NCBI GenBank assembly: GCA_028571685.1
Contig: CM053143.1
Location: forward strand, 194,501,829 to 194,565,828
Direction of reading: 5' to 3'
DNA length: 64,000 bases
Source of the DNA: Heterohyrax brucei
Taxonomy: Eukaryota; Chordata; Mammalia; Hyracoidea; Procaviidae
Shown here: positions 1 to 10,017 of the stretch, in pieces
Position numbering within the stretch: position 1 is the stretch's first letter
How the letters are laid out: the number at the start of each line of letters is the position of its first letter
Notes under the pieces: model-generated
Seen by the model: only the letters and a program-made list of their open reading frames with translations
Told to the model about the DNA's origin: nothing
The model's database searches: none
Position numbers and translations under genes: made by a program

Positions 1-350
1 GTGGCTGCACTATTTTTAAATGCCCACTAGCAGTGATGAGATTTCTAATTTCTCCACAGCTTCACTCACACTTGTTTTCTATTTTCAAAACAATAATGAG
101 AATTTTAACAGATGTAAAGCAGCATCTTGTCACAGTTTTGATTTGTATTTCCCTAACAACTACTGTTCTTGAGCATCTTTTTGTCACTTATTGGCCATTT
201 GTGTAACTTCTTTGAAGAAGTGTTTGTTTAAGTCCTTTGCCCATTTTTTAATTGGGTTAGTTGTTTTGTTGTAGGAATTATTTTCTAATACATATTCTAT
301 ATATTAAATATTTTGGTAGTTTTTCATCTAACACTTATCAGCTTTACAAA
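1..350 (-). mobile_element. L1 (old L1M-type) 3' end fragment, antisense
   Basis: The plus strand reads as the familiar antisense of an old mammalian L1 ORF2 end and 3' UTR: a bullet of T-rich sequence including 'ttgatttgtatttccctaa' and 'cctttgcccattttttaat'. The left edge is cut by the window. No open frame survives. The exact subfamily cannot be named by eye. Confidence 0.75.
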
Positions 351-354
351 GCTA

Positions 355-481
355 TTTAATGTTTGAAAATCACCCAATATAATCCACCATGTTAACACCC
401 TAAAGAATAAAAATCATACAATTGTATCAACTGGTGCCAAGATGTTCGACAAAATTCAATACTTATTCACGATATTCAAGA
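355..481 (+). mobile_element. L1 ORF2 reverse-transcriptase fragment, part 1
   Basis: In sense orientation the segment contains 'ttcgacaaaattcaatac', matching the FDKIQ stretch of the L1 reverse transcriptase that carries a catalytic aspartate. It stops at 481, where RTE-derived DNA begins. The downstream part of the same L1 domain appears at 1795-2340, so about 1.3 kb of later repeats separates the two halves. Frame is broken by the insertions. Confidence 0.7.
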
Positions 482-483
482 AG

Positions 484-1000
484 ACAGATGAAGAATTCTT
501 GTCTTCATGTGACTCATAGAGACTCTATGCACCTGGAGTGAAACACTGCCCAGTTTTGTGCTATGTCCACAATCATTTTTACGCTTAAGCCCATTGTTGC
601 GGAGACTGTGTCAGTCTGTCCCATCAAGGGCTTTCCTCTCTTTCACTGACCCTCCCCTCTACCAAGCATGATGTCCTTCTCCAGGGACTGATCCCTCCTG
701 ACAACATGACCAAAGTATGTAATATGCAGTCTTACCATCTTGGCTTCCAAGGAGCCCTCTGGTTGGACTTCATCCAGAACAAAGCTGTTGATTCTTTTGG
801 ATGTCCATGGTACATTCAATGTTTTTTCCAACACCACAGTTCAAAAGCATCAGTTCTTCTCCTGTCTTCTTTGTTCGTTGTCCAGCTTTCACATGCGTAT
901 GATGTGATTGAAAATACCGTGGCTTGGGTCAGGCGCACTTTCCTCTTTAGTGTGACATCTTTACTTTTGGTGTATTCAAATTGTGATGCTGGGAAAGAAT
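484..1000 (-). mobile_element. RTE/BovB-like LINE 3' end, antisense
   Basis: On the minus strand a 64-residue frame (837 to 643) contains PWTSKRINSFVLDEVQPEG and ITYFGHVVRRDQSLEKD, the signature of the RTE C-terminal region (W-T-x-R-R, then YFGH-RR-SLEK). The element is 5' truncated. It lies head to head with the sense RTE tail that starts at about 1005. Confidence 0.85.
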
Positions 1001-1004
1001 ACTA

Positions 1005-1432
1005 GATATACCAGAGACACCCAGAAGAGTGATCAGATCAGTCTTAGAAAAAATACAACCAGAATATTCCTTAGAAGCAGAGATAGTGAGACTTCAACAC
1101 ATTTACGTTGGACACGTCACCAGGAAAGACCAACGTTTAGAGAAAGGGTGCGTGTTTGGTAAAGTAAGGTGCCAACAAAAATAAAGGAAAAAGTGCAGTG
1201 AAGTAGACTGATACAGTTGTCACAAAAATGGAATGAAGTAATGACCAGGAGGATGGCACAAGACTGGGTAATGTTTTGTCTTGTTAGACATAAGGTTGTG
1301 ATGGGTCCCAAGTCACCCAATGATAAATCACAACAAGAAACAAGATTCCTGCTAAACACTTTCATAAAACTGGTAACTAAGGAGAGCTAGGGTCTCTAGG
1401 AGTCAGACCTGACACAACGGCATTGGGTTTTT
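1005..1432 (+). mobile_element. RTE/BovB-like LINE 3' end, sense
   Basis: The sense strand carries the same C-terminal RTE block ('atcagtcttagaaaaaata', then the 'gacacgtcaccaggaaag' GHV-RK region) and ends with the tail 'gagtcagacctgacacaac' followed by T/G-rich DNA. The frame contains many stops. Together with 484-1000 it makes an inverted pair of RTE 3' ends. Confidence 0.8.
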
Positions 1433-1439
1433 TGGGTTT

Positions 1440-1792
1440 TTGCTCAACTTGCTAAAGAGAACCCACAAAAAACTTGGGTCTATGGTGGAATTCTTGCCTT
1501 CCATACAGGAGACCACGGTCTAATTTCCTGCTGCTACACCTCATCTGTCAGTGGATGCTTGTGTGTTGCTGTGATTCTGATCCAGTTGCAACACAGCTTA
1601 TAGACTAAAACAGACAAAGAGAAAACAGCTAGCGGTCCAGTTCCAAAACCAGCCAGTGAAAACCATATGAATCTCAACAGTCTGATTTGCAACCCGTTGT
1701 GGAGATGGCCCAGGACTGGGAAGTATCTTGTTCAGTTGTGCAGAGATCACCACGAGTTGAGGACCAACTCAACAGCAGCTAACAACAAGAAA
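1440..1792 (+). mobile_element. AfroSINE, long subtype
   Basis: The head 'tggtggaattcttgccttc' with 'atacaggagacc' and the later 'caactcaacagcagctaac' tail with CAACAA-like ending match the long afrotherian SINE class, which combines a tRNA-like head with an RTE-like tail. It sits between the RTE tail and the second half of the L1 ORF2 fragment. Confidence 0.75.
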
Positions 1793-1794
1793 CA

Positions 1795-2340
1795 TCCGGT
1801 GGTGAAAAACTACTTTCTCCCTGAGACTGGGAGCAAGGCAAGATGACTGCTCTTTCCACTTTTACCCAACATCGTGTTGGAACTTCTAGCCAGTGCCATC
1901 AGGCAAGAAAAGGAAATTAGAAGCCATAAAGCTCACAGAGGAAGAAAAATCTGCCTCTGTATGCAGATGGTTGCATAGTGTGTGCTATGGCTGCTAATCA
2001 AAAAGTCGGCAGTTCAAATCCTCCAAGTGCTCCTTGGAAACTCTGTGGAGTGGTCTGTCTGTTCTATAGAGTTTCTATGAGTCAGAATCAACTCAACGGC
2101 AGTGTGTTTTGGAGTTATATCCAGATGAAATGATCATTTCGTGTGGGAAATAGAAGGAATCTACAAGAAAAACTCCTAGAATTAATCAGTGAGTTCAACA
2201 AGGTTGCAGGATACAAGATAAACATACAAAACAAATGATACTTTTACTTACTACCAATGAACATGTAGATAACAAATTAAAAGTACAAAACCATTTATGA
2301 TTGCTCAGAAGAAAAGACAAGACTTAGGTGTATGACGCCT
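1795..2340 (+). pseudogene. L1 ORF2 reverse-transcriptase fragment, part 2, split by a SINE
   Basis: Sense sequence follows the L1 RT palm: 'ctttctccctgagactggg' (the L-P-x-R-x-G-T-R-Q region), then 'gccagtgccatcaggcaag', then the Y/F-A-D-D motif, whose codons tat-gca-gat are visible at about 1960-1968. An AfroSINE enters immediately after that motif (1970-2117), and L1 sequence resumes at 2118. It ends near 2340 at mariner-derived DNA. Non-functional. Confidence 0.75.
1970..2117 (+). mobile_element. AfroSINE inserted in L1 ORF2
   Basis: The diagnostic core 'ctgctaatcaaaaagtcgg', B-box-like 'gttcaaatcc' and tail 'tatgagtcagaatcaactc' are present. The flanks tatgcagatg (1960-1969) and tatccagatg (2118-2127) are a probable 10-bp target-site duplication with one mismatch. 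Confidence 0.85.
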
Positions 2341-2448
2341 GACAAACAAATCCACAAACTTAGTTGTTCTAAGTGCTACATACCTCATTGCTGAATATCA
2401 CCGTGGTCCCCTTCAGGGTACCCTCCTTGGGAAGTTATGCACTGATAG
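2341..2448 (+). mobile_element. Mariner (Tc1/mariner) left arm, first copy
   Basis: The segment 'gttctaagtgctacatacc' to 'gggaagttatgcactgat' matches the terminal arm of the mariner copies at 2668-3195 and 61761-62322. It is cut by an AfroSINE at 2449, and a second left arm follows the SINE, so two left arms lie in tandem. Confidence 0.65.
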
Positions 2449-2662
2449 GCATAAAAGCAGCCCTGGCGGTGCGGTGGGTAAGCTTCTGGTTGCTAACCAA
2501 AGACGTGCTGTTAGAACCCACCAGCCATGGGAGAAAGACACGGCAGACTGCTTCCATGAAGACTTACATTCTTGGAATCCCTGTGGACACTTCTCCTGTG
2601 CCCTACAAGGCTGCTAGGCATCAGAACCGACTTGACAGCACAACGGCAACTACAGGCTCCAA
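2449..2662 (+). mobile_element. AfroSINE between two mariner arms
   Basis: Head 'gccctggcggtgcggtggg', core 'ttgctaaccaaagacgtgc', and tail 'catcagaaccgacttgaca' identify a sense AfroSINE. It is followed directly by the second mariner arm. Confidence 0.8.
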
Positions 2663-2667
2663 CCATT

Positions 2668-3195
2668 CAGTCCACTAACGTAATTGTTCTAAGTGCTACA
2701 CGCCTCGTTGCTGAATATCAGCACGGTCGCCTTTGAAGTGCTCCTTTGGGAGGCTGCGCAACAACGCCAGGGTCTAGTCCACCCTGCAAAGCATTTTTGG
2801 AACTCTTTCTGGTACAGGCATTGCTCTGGCAAGTTTGTGAATTTAATTGTGTAATTGTCTGTGAAGGAGTTTTCAGCCAGGAAATAACTGTGTTAGAGCC
2901 CACGCCTACTCACCTGATCTGGCCCCCAGTGACTGTTTTCTTTACCAGAAGATAAAAAAAAAAATACTGAAAGAAAGACACTTTGATGACATACAGGACA
3001 TCAAGGGTAATAGGACGACTGCTCTGATGGCCACTCCAGAGAAAGAGTTCCAGAATGGCTTTCAGCGGTGGACTAGGCACTGGCGCTGGTGCACAGCTTC
3101 CCAAAGGGAGTACTTGGAAGGTGACTGCAGTGATGTTCAGCAATGAGGTGCGGAGCACTTTTTCTAGGGTGAGTCCGTGAATGTAATTGGCAAAA
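2668..3195 (+). mobile_element. Mariner (DD34D-type) non-autonomous copy with transposase remnant
   Basis: Left arm 'gttctaagtgctacacgcc' and right arm (as reverse complement) 'agtgctccgcacctcattg' form long imperfect terminal inverted repeats. Between them, from about 2914, a frame reads DLAPSDCFLYQKIKKKILK, the C-terminal D-x-A-P-x-D-x-x-L/F block of mariner transposases that holds the last catalytic aspartate. An A-run at 2956-2966 and missing N-terminal sequence make it a dead, internally deleted copy of about 0.53 kb. Confidence 0.75.
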
Positions 3196-3214
3196 CTGGT
3201 GTGTGTGCCACAGA

Positions 3215-3420
3215 AGCTCTGGTGGTGCAGCGTTGAAGCTCTCAGCTGCTAACCAAAAGGTCAGCAATTCAAATCCGCCCAGTCCTCCTGGGGGAAAAGA
3301 CCTGGAGACCTGCCACCAGTGAGACGACAGCCTAGGAGAGCCCCGGGCAGCTCTGCTCTGCACACTGGGGGCCACCAGGAGTTGGAACGGATGGGATTGC
3401 CGCCAACAAGAACAATACGT
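3215..3420 (+). mobile_element. AfroSINE
   Basis: Sense copy with 'agctctggtggtgcagcg', 'gctgctaaccaaaaggtc' and 'caccaggagttggaacgga'. It abuts the right end of the mariner copy and is followed directly by a more diverged SINE. Confidence 0.85.
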
Positions 3421-3424
3421 GCCA

Positions 3425-3630
3425 GTGTTTCTGGGTGGCACAGTTTGCTCCCAGCTACTATGCAGAGGGAGATGGCTAGATCCCACTGGTGGCACCACCA
3501 AAGAGAAGCCTGGAGACCTGCTCCCATGGCGACCACAGCCACTGAAATCCCTGCAGGGCTTGGTTCTACTCTGTGACACACGAGCCGCCAGGTGTCAGAA
3601 GCAGCTCGATGTCTATGGCCTCGGTGTGCT
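3425..3630 (+). mobile_element. AfroSINE, diverged second copy
   Basis: 'tgggtggcacagtttgctc', 'cctggagacctgctcccat' and the decayed tail 'gtgtcagaagcagctcgat' follow the AfroSINE order in sense. Tandem with the copy at 3215-3420. Confidence 0.65.
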
Positions 3631-4715
3631 GTTAGTATGTCCGAGGAGAGGGGCTGAAGACACTGCAAACACTGGCTCGCTGAGCCCTGCGATCCACTGT
3701 GTCTGGAATGTTCTGGAATCTGCCTATCTCTCAGCCTGTTGGTGACTGCCTGCTGCTCAGATCTACCCGGTGTCTGTGGTTGGATGGAAGGACAAGACCC
3801 TGACTGGGACCTGCGGTCATCTCCAAAGACCAGCAAGTTCCCTCCCTCCCCAAGCGTGGGTGCTGAGGGGTGGTCCCTGGGAGTGAGGAGAGTGTGTCAG
3901 AGGTATCCCAGGGAACTTGCTGGTGGCATAAGCTCATGGTGGGGAGGCTCTCAGCTCTGACCTACTTTAGGGAGCCAGCCTCTCAGAAGTGGGCCCCATT
4001 AGAGAGGAACTGAACTCAGCCAAGTCCATGAAACTCTTAAAGCGATTTGGAGTCCCAAATCGAATCCAGTGAGGCTGTGTAACTAGGTTGACCCAGAAAG
4101 AACCCATCCATCAGTGCCCCTATGGCCCTAATGAGATGTGCAGAGAGCTCCCCAAATGAATTATCCCGAGAAGCAGCCGTGGCTGGGGAACACTTCCACT
4201 CTAGGGGAAAACCGGGTGCAGAGGCTGCTGGAACAAAGTTTGCAGGACTTAAGGAGGAGAAGAGGAGGCCTTAGTGTTCCTCTTTCTCCCAACACCCATT
4301 AGGGGATTCCTGACAAGGCAACCGCTATGTAGGAGGAGGGGGCTCTCTCTGCCTCTGTGGGAGGAGGGGGCTCTCTCGGAGGTCCTCCGAAACACCAGCC
4401 CCTTTGAATTCCAGGAAGGGAAGACTCAAGAACCCCAGCTGACAGATAAGAGCCGAAGCAGACCGCCCCACCACAATTCTCCAGGTGGACGCAACGTCCT
4501 CAAAGGAAATTCTCCATCCCTTTGAGATTTGCAGCCCAGAGGAAGTTCAGGACACACTGATGGGATATAGAGACCCTGAAGGGGCGGGGGGGAACTCCTC
4601 TTCACTGGGAAGCAAACACGGACGGGTCCGAGCCCAGGGCCAGGCAGGCATGCCCCGCCCCCTTTTGCCCAGGTGCACCCTGTCAAGGCCTATTCATCCT
4701 CGGAAGCCCAGTTTT
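3631..4715. other. Single-copy, GC-moderate interval without recognised gene
   Basis: Open frames here stay below about 90 residues, lack recognisable motifs and overlap one another in several frames. A short local duplication of 'gaggaggggg ctctct' type sequence occurs at 4333-4377. No repeat family recognised. Confidence 0.5.
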
Positions 4716-4975
4716 TAAAATTCATTTGTCTGTTCATTTTCTTTCATTTATTCTGCACCGATCCACCGATTGAGTCATTCACCCATTGATTCATTGACTT
4801 GTTGTTGCATTAATTCATCATTCAGTCATTGATTTATTCACCCATTGATTCATTCATTTGTTGATTTACTCTTTGGCTCATTCATCTATAAATTCTTTGA
4901 CTCGCTCATTTATTAACTTCCGTGTTGGTTCATTCATTCCTCGCTGCATTTACTGATATAGTCGATCAGTCACTC
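4716..4975. repeat. Degenerate (ATTCATTY)n simple repeat
   Basis: About 260 bp consists of variants of attcattt, attgattc and attcaccc. Units are imperfect, indicating an old array. The reverse complement would read TGAATGAA-like. Confidence 0.85.
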
Positions 4976-5295
4976 AGCAGCTGTTCCCAAAGCCTTCTAT
5001 GAGTGGGGCCTGTGCTTAGCCTGGAGCAAAAAGATGACCCTGGATGTCCCTGCCCCTTGGGGGTGCACCCTAGGGAGGGAGACAACACACAGAGCAGCTG
5101 ATGTCAGTGTCCACATCCCTCCAAAACTCACGCGCATGTGTCTGCTTCCTTGGCCACTCTTCTCCAGGTACCGCTGTCTCTTCCTGAGACTCCCCTTTCC
5201 ACCACCCACCTGTTAGCTGTGCCAGGGTGGGTCGGCCACATGCGTGAGTTCACCCTCGGGGCTTGTTTGTCTCTGTGCGTTTCTGTGTCCCCGGG

Positions 5296-5655
5296 GCCCT
5301 GTGGTGCAGTGGTCACCTGCTAGGATGCTGGCGTGCAGGCTGCTGGTCCACACCCACCCAGGGTTCAGCAGGAGAAAGGCCAGATGAGCTGCTTCTTCAA
5401 AGATTAAACCAAAACAGAAACCACACCTGCTGCCATCAAGTCAACTCTGACTCATAGTGACCCTAAAGTACAGGGTAGAACTGTCCCATAGAGTTTCCAA
5501 GGAGGCCTGGTAGATTTAAACTGCCAGCCTTTTGCTTAACAGCTATACCACCAGGTTTTAAAGGTTACAGCCCAGGAAACCCCTTGGGCAGTTCTACTCT
5601 GTCGCATGGCGTTGCTGTGAGTTGGAACTGATTCAATGGCATCCAACAGCGGTGA
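5296..5655 (+). mobile_element. AfroSINE interrupted by an opposite-strand AfroSINE
   Basis: Sense head 'gccctgtggtgcagtggtc' starts near 5297 and runs to about 5408; the sense tail resumes at about 5567 with 'ttacagcccaggaaaccc' and ends with 'gagttggaactgattcaat'. The middle is a minus-strand SINE. The near-repeats aaagatta (about 5400) and aaaggtta (about 5560) fit a decayed target duplication. Confidence 0.85.
5408..5558 (-). mobile_element. AfroSINE nested in AfroSINE
   Basis: Read on the minus strand it shows the full order: 'cctggtggtatagctgtta' head, 'taagcaaaaggctggcagt' core, 'actatgagtcagagttgac' tail. Read on plus it appears as the block 'ctgccatcaagtcaactct' to 'agctataccaccagg'. 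Confidence 0.9.
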
Positions 5656-5777
5656 CCGCACCTAAGCAGGCCTGGAGCAGTGTGGGCCCCGGTGAGTGCT
5701 TGGGAAAGGAACGAATGAATGAATGAAGGCGTGCTCCCTGTGTACTGGGTGGTTCACTTGAGAGTCGTATGAGCCAC

Positions 5778-6117
5778 TGTCTCAGTCACCTAGTGCTGCT
5801 ATAACAGGAGTATCACAGGTGGGGGTCTCAGTCACCTAGTGCTGTCGTAACAGAAATACCACAGGCGGATGGCTCAGTCACCTGGGGCTGCTGCTGACAG
5901 AAACACCACAGGTAGACAGCTTTAACATGCAGAAATTTATTTTCCCACACAAGTGTAGACTGACAGCCCTAGTTCCGGGCGTCAGCTCCAGGGAAGGCTT
6001 TCTTTGTTGGCCGTGAAGGAAGGTCCTCGTCATCAGTCTTTTTCCTGAACTGGGAGCTTCTGACACACGGGGATCCCAGGTCCAAAAGATGTGCTCTCCG
6101 ATGGCCGAGGGCTCCGG
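5778..6117 (-). mobile_element. MaLR-like LTR fragment, antisense, with triplicated terminus
   Basis: The terminal motif 'tctcagtcacctagtgctg' plus 'aacagaaataccacaggc' occurs three times at roughly 46-bp spacing (5779, 5826, 5872), then the LTR continues with 'ttaacatgcagaaatttat' to about 6117, where antisense L1 begins. Only part of the LTR is present. Confidence 0.8.
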
Positions 6118-6843
6118 ACATTTCCTCGCATATCTGTTAGCTGCCCGGGTGTCTTCTCTGGTGAAGTGTCTGCTCATATCTTCTGCCTGTGTTTTAATTG
6201 GGTCATTTGTCTTTCTCTTGCTGAGGTTTTCCAGTATTTTGTAGATTATGGAGAATAGATACTGATCAGATTCATGGTAGCCAAGAATTCTTTCTCACTC
6301 TGTAGGTAGTCTTTTTATTCTTGGGTGAAATCTTTGGAAAGGCTAAGTATTTAATTTTTAGGGTTCCTAGTTATTTTTCCTTCTGGTGTTTGTTCGTTAT
6401 TAGTAATATTTTGTGGTTGGTTATTTCATTATTTAGGCTTCCCAGTATTGTCCTTATTTGTTCTTCCACAATCTTTCTTGTTTTAGACTTTATATTTAGG
6501 TCTTTGACCCATTTTAAATTAGTTTTTGTGCATGGTCTGAGATATGAGCCTTGTTTCCTTATTTTACAAATGGATGTCCAGTCACGCCAACACCATTTGT
6601 TAAAGAGACTGTCTTTTCCTCAGTTTAGGGCCTTTGGGCCTTTGTCAAATATTGTCTGTACATGGATCAAATGATGCTGTATCTGGATTCTCAACTCTGT
6701 TACGCTGAGCTGTTTTTGCACCAGTACCAAGCTGTTTTGACTACCTTGGTGGTGTAATAGGGTCTAACGCCAGGTAGAGTGAGGCATCTCACTTGGTTCT
6801 CCATCTTTAGTAATGTCTTACTTCCCCGCGGCTTCTTCCCTTT

Positions 6844-7315
6844 TCACAGGAAGTGGGTGATTTGTTTCTTCATCTTATTAAAAAATGCCATTGGAATTTG
6901 TATTGGGATTACGTTGTATGTATAGATCATTTGGGAGAGAACAGCCATGTTCACAACGTTAAGGGTTCCTATCCCTGAGCAACGTAGGTTTCTTCTAGGT
7001 AGGTCTCTTTTGGTTTCTTGTAGTAGTCTCATAATTTTCTTTTTGTGGGTCTTTTACATCTCTGATTAGATTTATTCCTACATATTTAATCTTGTCAGGT
7101 GCTATTGTAGATGGCATTGATGTGGTGATTTCCTCTTTGATATTCTCTTTGTTGTAAAGGAGTCCAACTGATTTATTTATATTTATCCCCTGTCTTGCGC
7201 TGAACTCTTCTATTAGTTCCAGTAGGTTTTTGTTTGTTTGTTTGTTTGTTCTTTTGGACTCTTTAGGATTTTCTGTGTACAAGAACATATCATATGCAAA
7301 TAGAGATAGTTTCAC
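6844..7315 (-). pseudogene. L1 ORF2 reverse-transcriptase remnant
   Basis: Two overlapping minus-strand frames (7315-6995 and 7032-6844) contain LSLFAYDMFLYTENPKES, LLELIEEFSARQGININKS and GINLIRDVKD, the L1 RT palm and following region. The catalytic F-A-D-D is changed to F-A-Y-D, so one essential aspartate is lost. A frameshift separates the two frames. Confidence 0.85.
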
Positions 7316-9340
7316 ATCTTCCTTGCCAATTCAGGTACCCTTTATTTCTTTATCTTGCCTGATTGCTCTGGCTAGAACCTCTAGCACAATATTGAATAAA
7401 AGTGATGGTGAGCATCCTTTCCAGGTTCCTGTTCTCAAGGGGAATTCTCTCAGTCTCTCTCCATTCATGACGATACTCGCTGTTGGCTTTGCACGGATGC
7501 CCCTCATTATGTTGAGGAATTTCCCTCTGTTTCTATTTTGCTGAGACTTTTTAACATAAATAGGTGTTGGACTTTGTCAGCTGTCTTTTCGGCATCAGTT
7601 AATAAAGTCAAGTGGTTATTTTATTTTATTTATATTGTTGGTTACATTGATTGTTTTTCTAATGTTAAACCATCCCTGCATCCCTGGTATGAATTCCACT
7701 CAGTCATAGGGAATTATTATTATTTTTTTATATGTTGTTAAATTTTACTGGCTAGAATTTTGTTGAGGATTTGTGCATCTTAACTTGAGAGACACTGGCC
7801 TGTAATTTGCCTTTTTGGGGCTGTCTTTACCTGGTTTCATTGTCAGGGTTATGCTGGCTTCAAAGAATGAATTTGGGAGTATTCTGTCCTTTCCTGTGCT
7901 CTGGAATACCTTTAGTAATAGTGATGTTAATTCTTCTCTAAAAGCTTGGCAGAATTCTCCAGTGAAGCTTTCGGGGCCACAGCTTTTTTTTAGTTGGAGG
8001 TTTTTAAATTACGGCACTTGGCACTTGGCTTTCAGTGTCTTCTTTTGCAATGAGTTTATTTAGTTGTGCTACCTCTGTATTACTTTAGGTAGGTGGTGTA
8101 TTTCTAGACATTTGACCATTTCCTCTAGGTTTTTTTTTTATTATTATTATCACTGTGAATAAGTGAAAGTGTAAAGGTTTTTTAATTTATTGTAGTACAA
8201 TTTTTCATACTGTTCTGTTATAATTCTTTTAATATCAGTTGGGTCTGATGCAATATCATCCATTTTACTTCTTGTCTGAGTTATTTTCTTCTCCTATTTT
8301 TCTTTCGTCAGCTTGGTCCATAGTTTATTCACTTTATTGATCTCTCCAAAAAAACAGATTTTGGTTTTCATAACTCAACTGTTTTTCTATTCTCTAATTC
8401 AGTTACTTTTGCTCCAATTTTTATTTTTTGCTATCTCCTGGTGCCCAAGGGGTTCTATTGCTGCTGTTTATACTTGCTTGAGTTGTAGGGTTACTTCTTT
8501 GATCTGGCCCTTTCTTTTTTTTGGATGTGTGCATTTATTGAAATAACTCATCACTGAGCACTGTTTTTGCTGTGCCCCGTAGGTTCTGGTAGAGTGTGTT
8601 TTCATTCTCATTTAATTCTATGTATTCCTTTATTCTGTCCTTGATTGGTTCCATAACCCAATCACTTTTGAGCAGGATATTCTTCAGTTTCCATGTGTTT
8701 GATTTTTTTTCCCCTTGCTTTCTCTGTTGTTGATTTCAACGTTTATGGCTTTATAGTCTGAGAAAGTGCTTTTTAATATTTGAATACTTTAAATTTTGTT
8801 ATGGATTGCTTTATGGCCTAACATGTGGTCAGTTCTTGAGAATGTTCCATGAATGTTGGAAACAAAAGTAAACTTGGCTGCTATTGGGTGGAGTCTTCTG
8901 TATATGTGTATGAGGTCAAGTTGGTTGACTGAGGCAGTTAGATCTTTTGTGTTTTTACTGAGGTTTTTTCTAGATGTCTGTCCCTCACTGAAAGTGGTGT
9001 GTTGAAGCCTCCTACTACTATTGTGGAGCTATTTCTGTTCTCAATGCAGTTAGCATTTGTTTTACATATTTTGGTATCCTATCATTGGGTGTGTAGATAT
9101 TTAATATAGTTATGTCCTCTGAGTATTGATCCTTTAATCATTATATAATGCCTTTTCTTATCCAATGTGGTGGATTTTACTTTAAAGACCATTTTATCAG
9201 AGATTAATATTGCCATTCCTTGTCTTTTTAATATTCCTAACTTGATATATTTTTTCTGTTCTTTGAGTTTTAGTTTGTTTGTGTCTTTGAGTCTAAGGTG
9301 TATCTGCTATAGGCAATGTATAGATGGGTTGTGATTTTTT

Positions 9341-10017
9341 TTAATTTTATTTTTTATTTAACATGACTGAGTGAAAATGTACATTCCTGTATAAATTTAC
9401 ATGCCTGCCTGTATGCAGCTTCCACTGCTCTCCCTGTCTGGTGACAGCACACTATTCCTCTCTGCTCCATACATGTCTCATCCTCCCAACAGCTTCCTTT
9501 CCCCTCCTCTCCACCCACTCTCCTTCCTCCAGCCAGAGGTCAGCAGGATGATATCCTATAGATGTATAGAACCACAAAGTGCATCCAATGTATGGTCACT
9601 CTGCATTGCCAAGTCCAATCCATTCCTGTCCAAAGAGTGGACCTTCATTATGATTTATAGGTAAGGGCAGCATCAGGGTCGGGGGCCATGCTCTCAGTGG
9701 AACCCCAAAACCGCTGGACCATCAATTGTGGTCTTTTAGTGGGGATCTCAGGATGCACCCCTTTTTATTCTTGTGTTGCCAGTGAGACTCAGCCTAGTGA
9801 GCTCCATCGTGGCTATCACTGGTGGTGGCCGGGCACCATCTGGTTCTTCCAGTCCCAAGTCGATGTAGGCACCCACTGATGTGGGTCTCTCTGTCTTCTA
9901 GGTTGTCTTTACCCCATGTCATTTTGGTCCTTGGTGAGCAGCCATTCCTGCTGCATTAGGACCATTTGCTGTGTCCTCGGATGGCAGCTTGGCAGCTTTT
10001 AAGACCCCAGATGCCAC
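9341..10017 (-). mobile_element. 5'-truncated L1 3'-UTR copy inserted in older L1
   Basis: The insert begins on the plus strand with an A/T tract and 'gtgaaaatgtacattcctg', and ends with 'cttttaagaccccagatgc'. The same order of motifs forms the 3' UTR of the L1 at 59490-60145. It is flanked by a 16-bp direct repeat, tgggttgtgatttttt, at 9325-9340 and 10018-10033, a perfect L1-type target duplication. Only 3' UTR is present. Confidence 0.85.

Noticed and set aside
1440..1792. tRNA-like head of AfroSINE as a tRNA gene
   Set aside because: The promoter-box resemblance is inherited from the SINE's tRNA ancestor; no cloverleaf with a plausible anticodon stem was evident.
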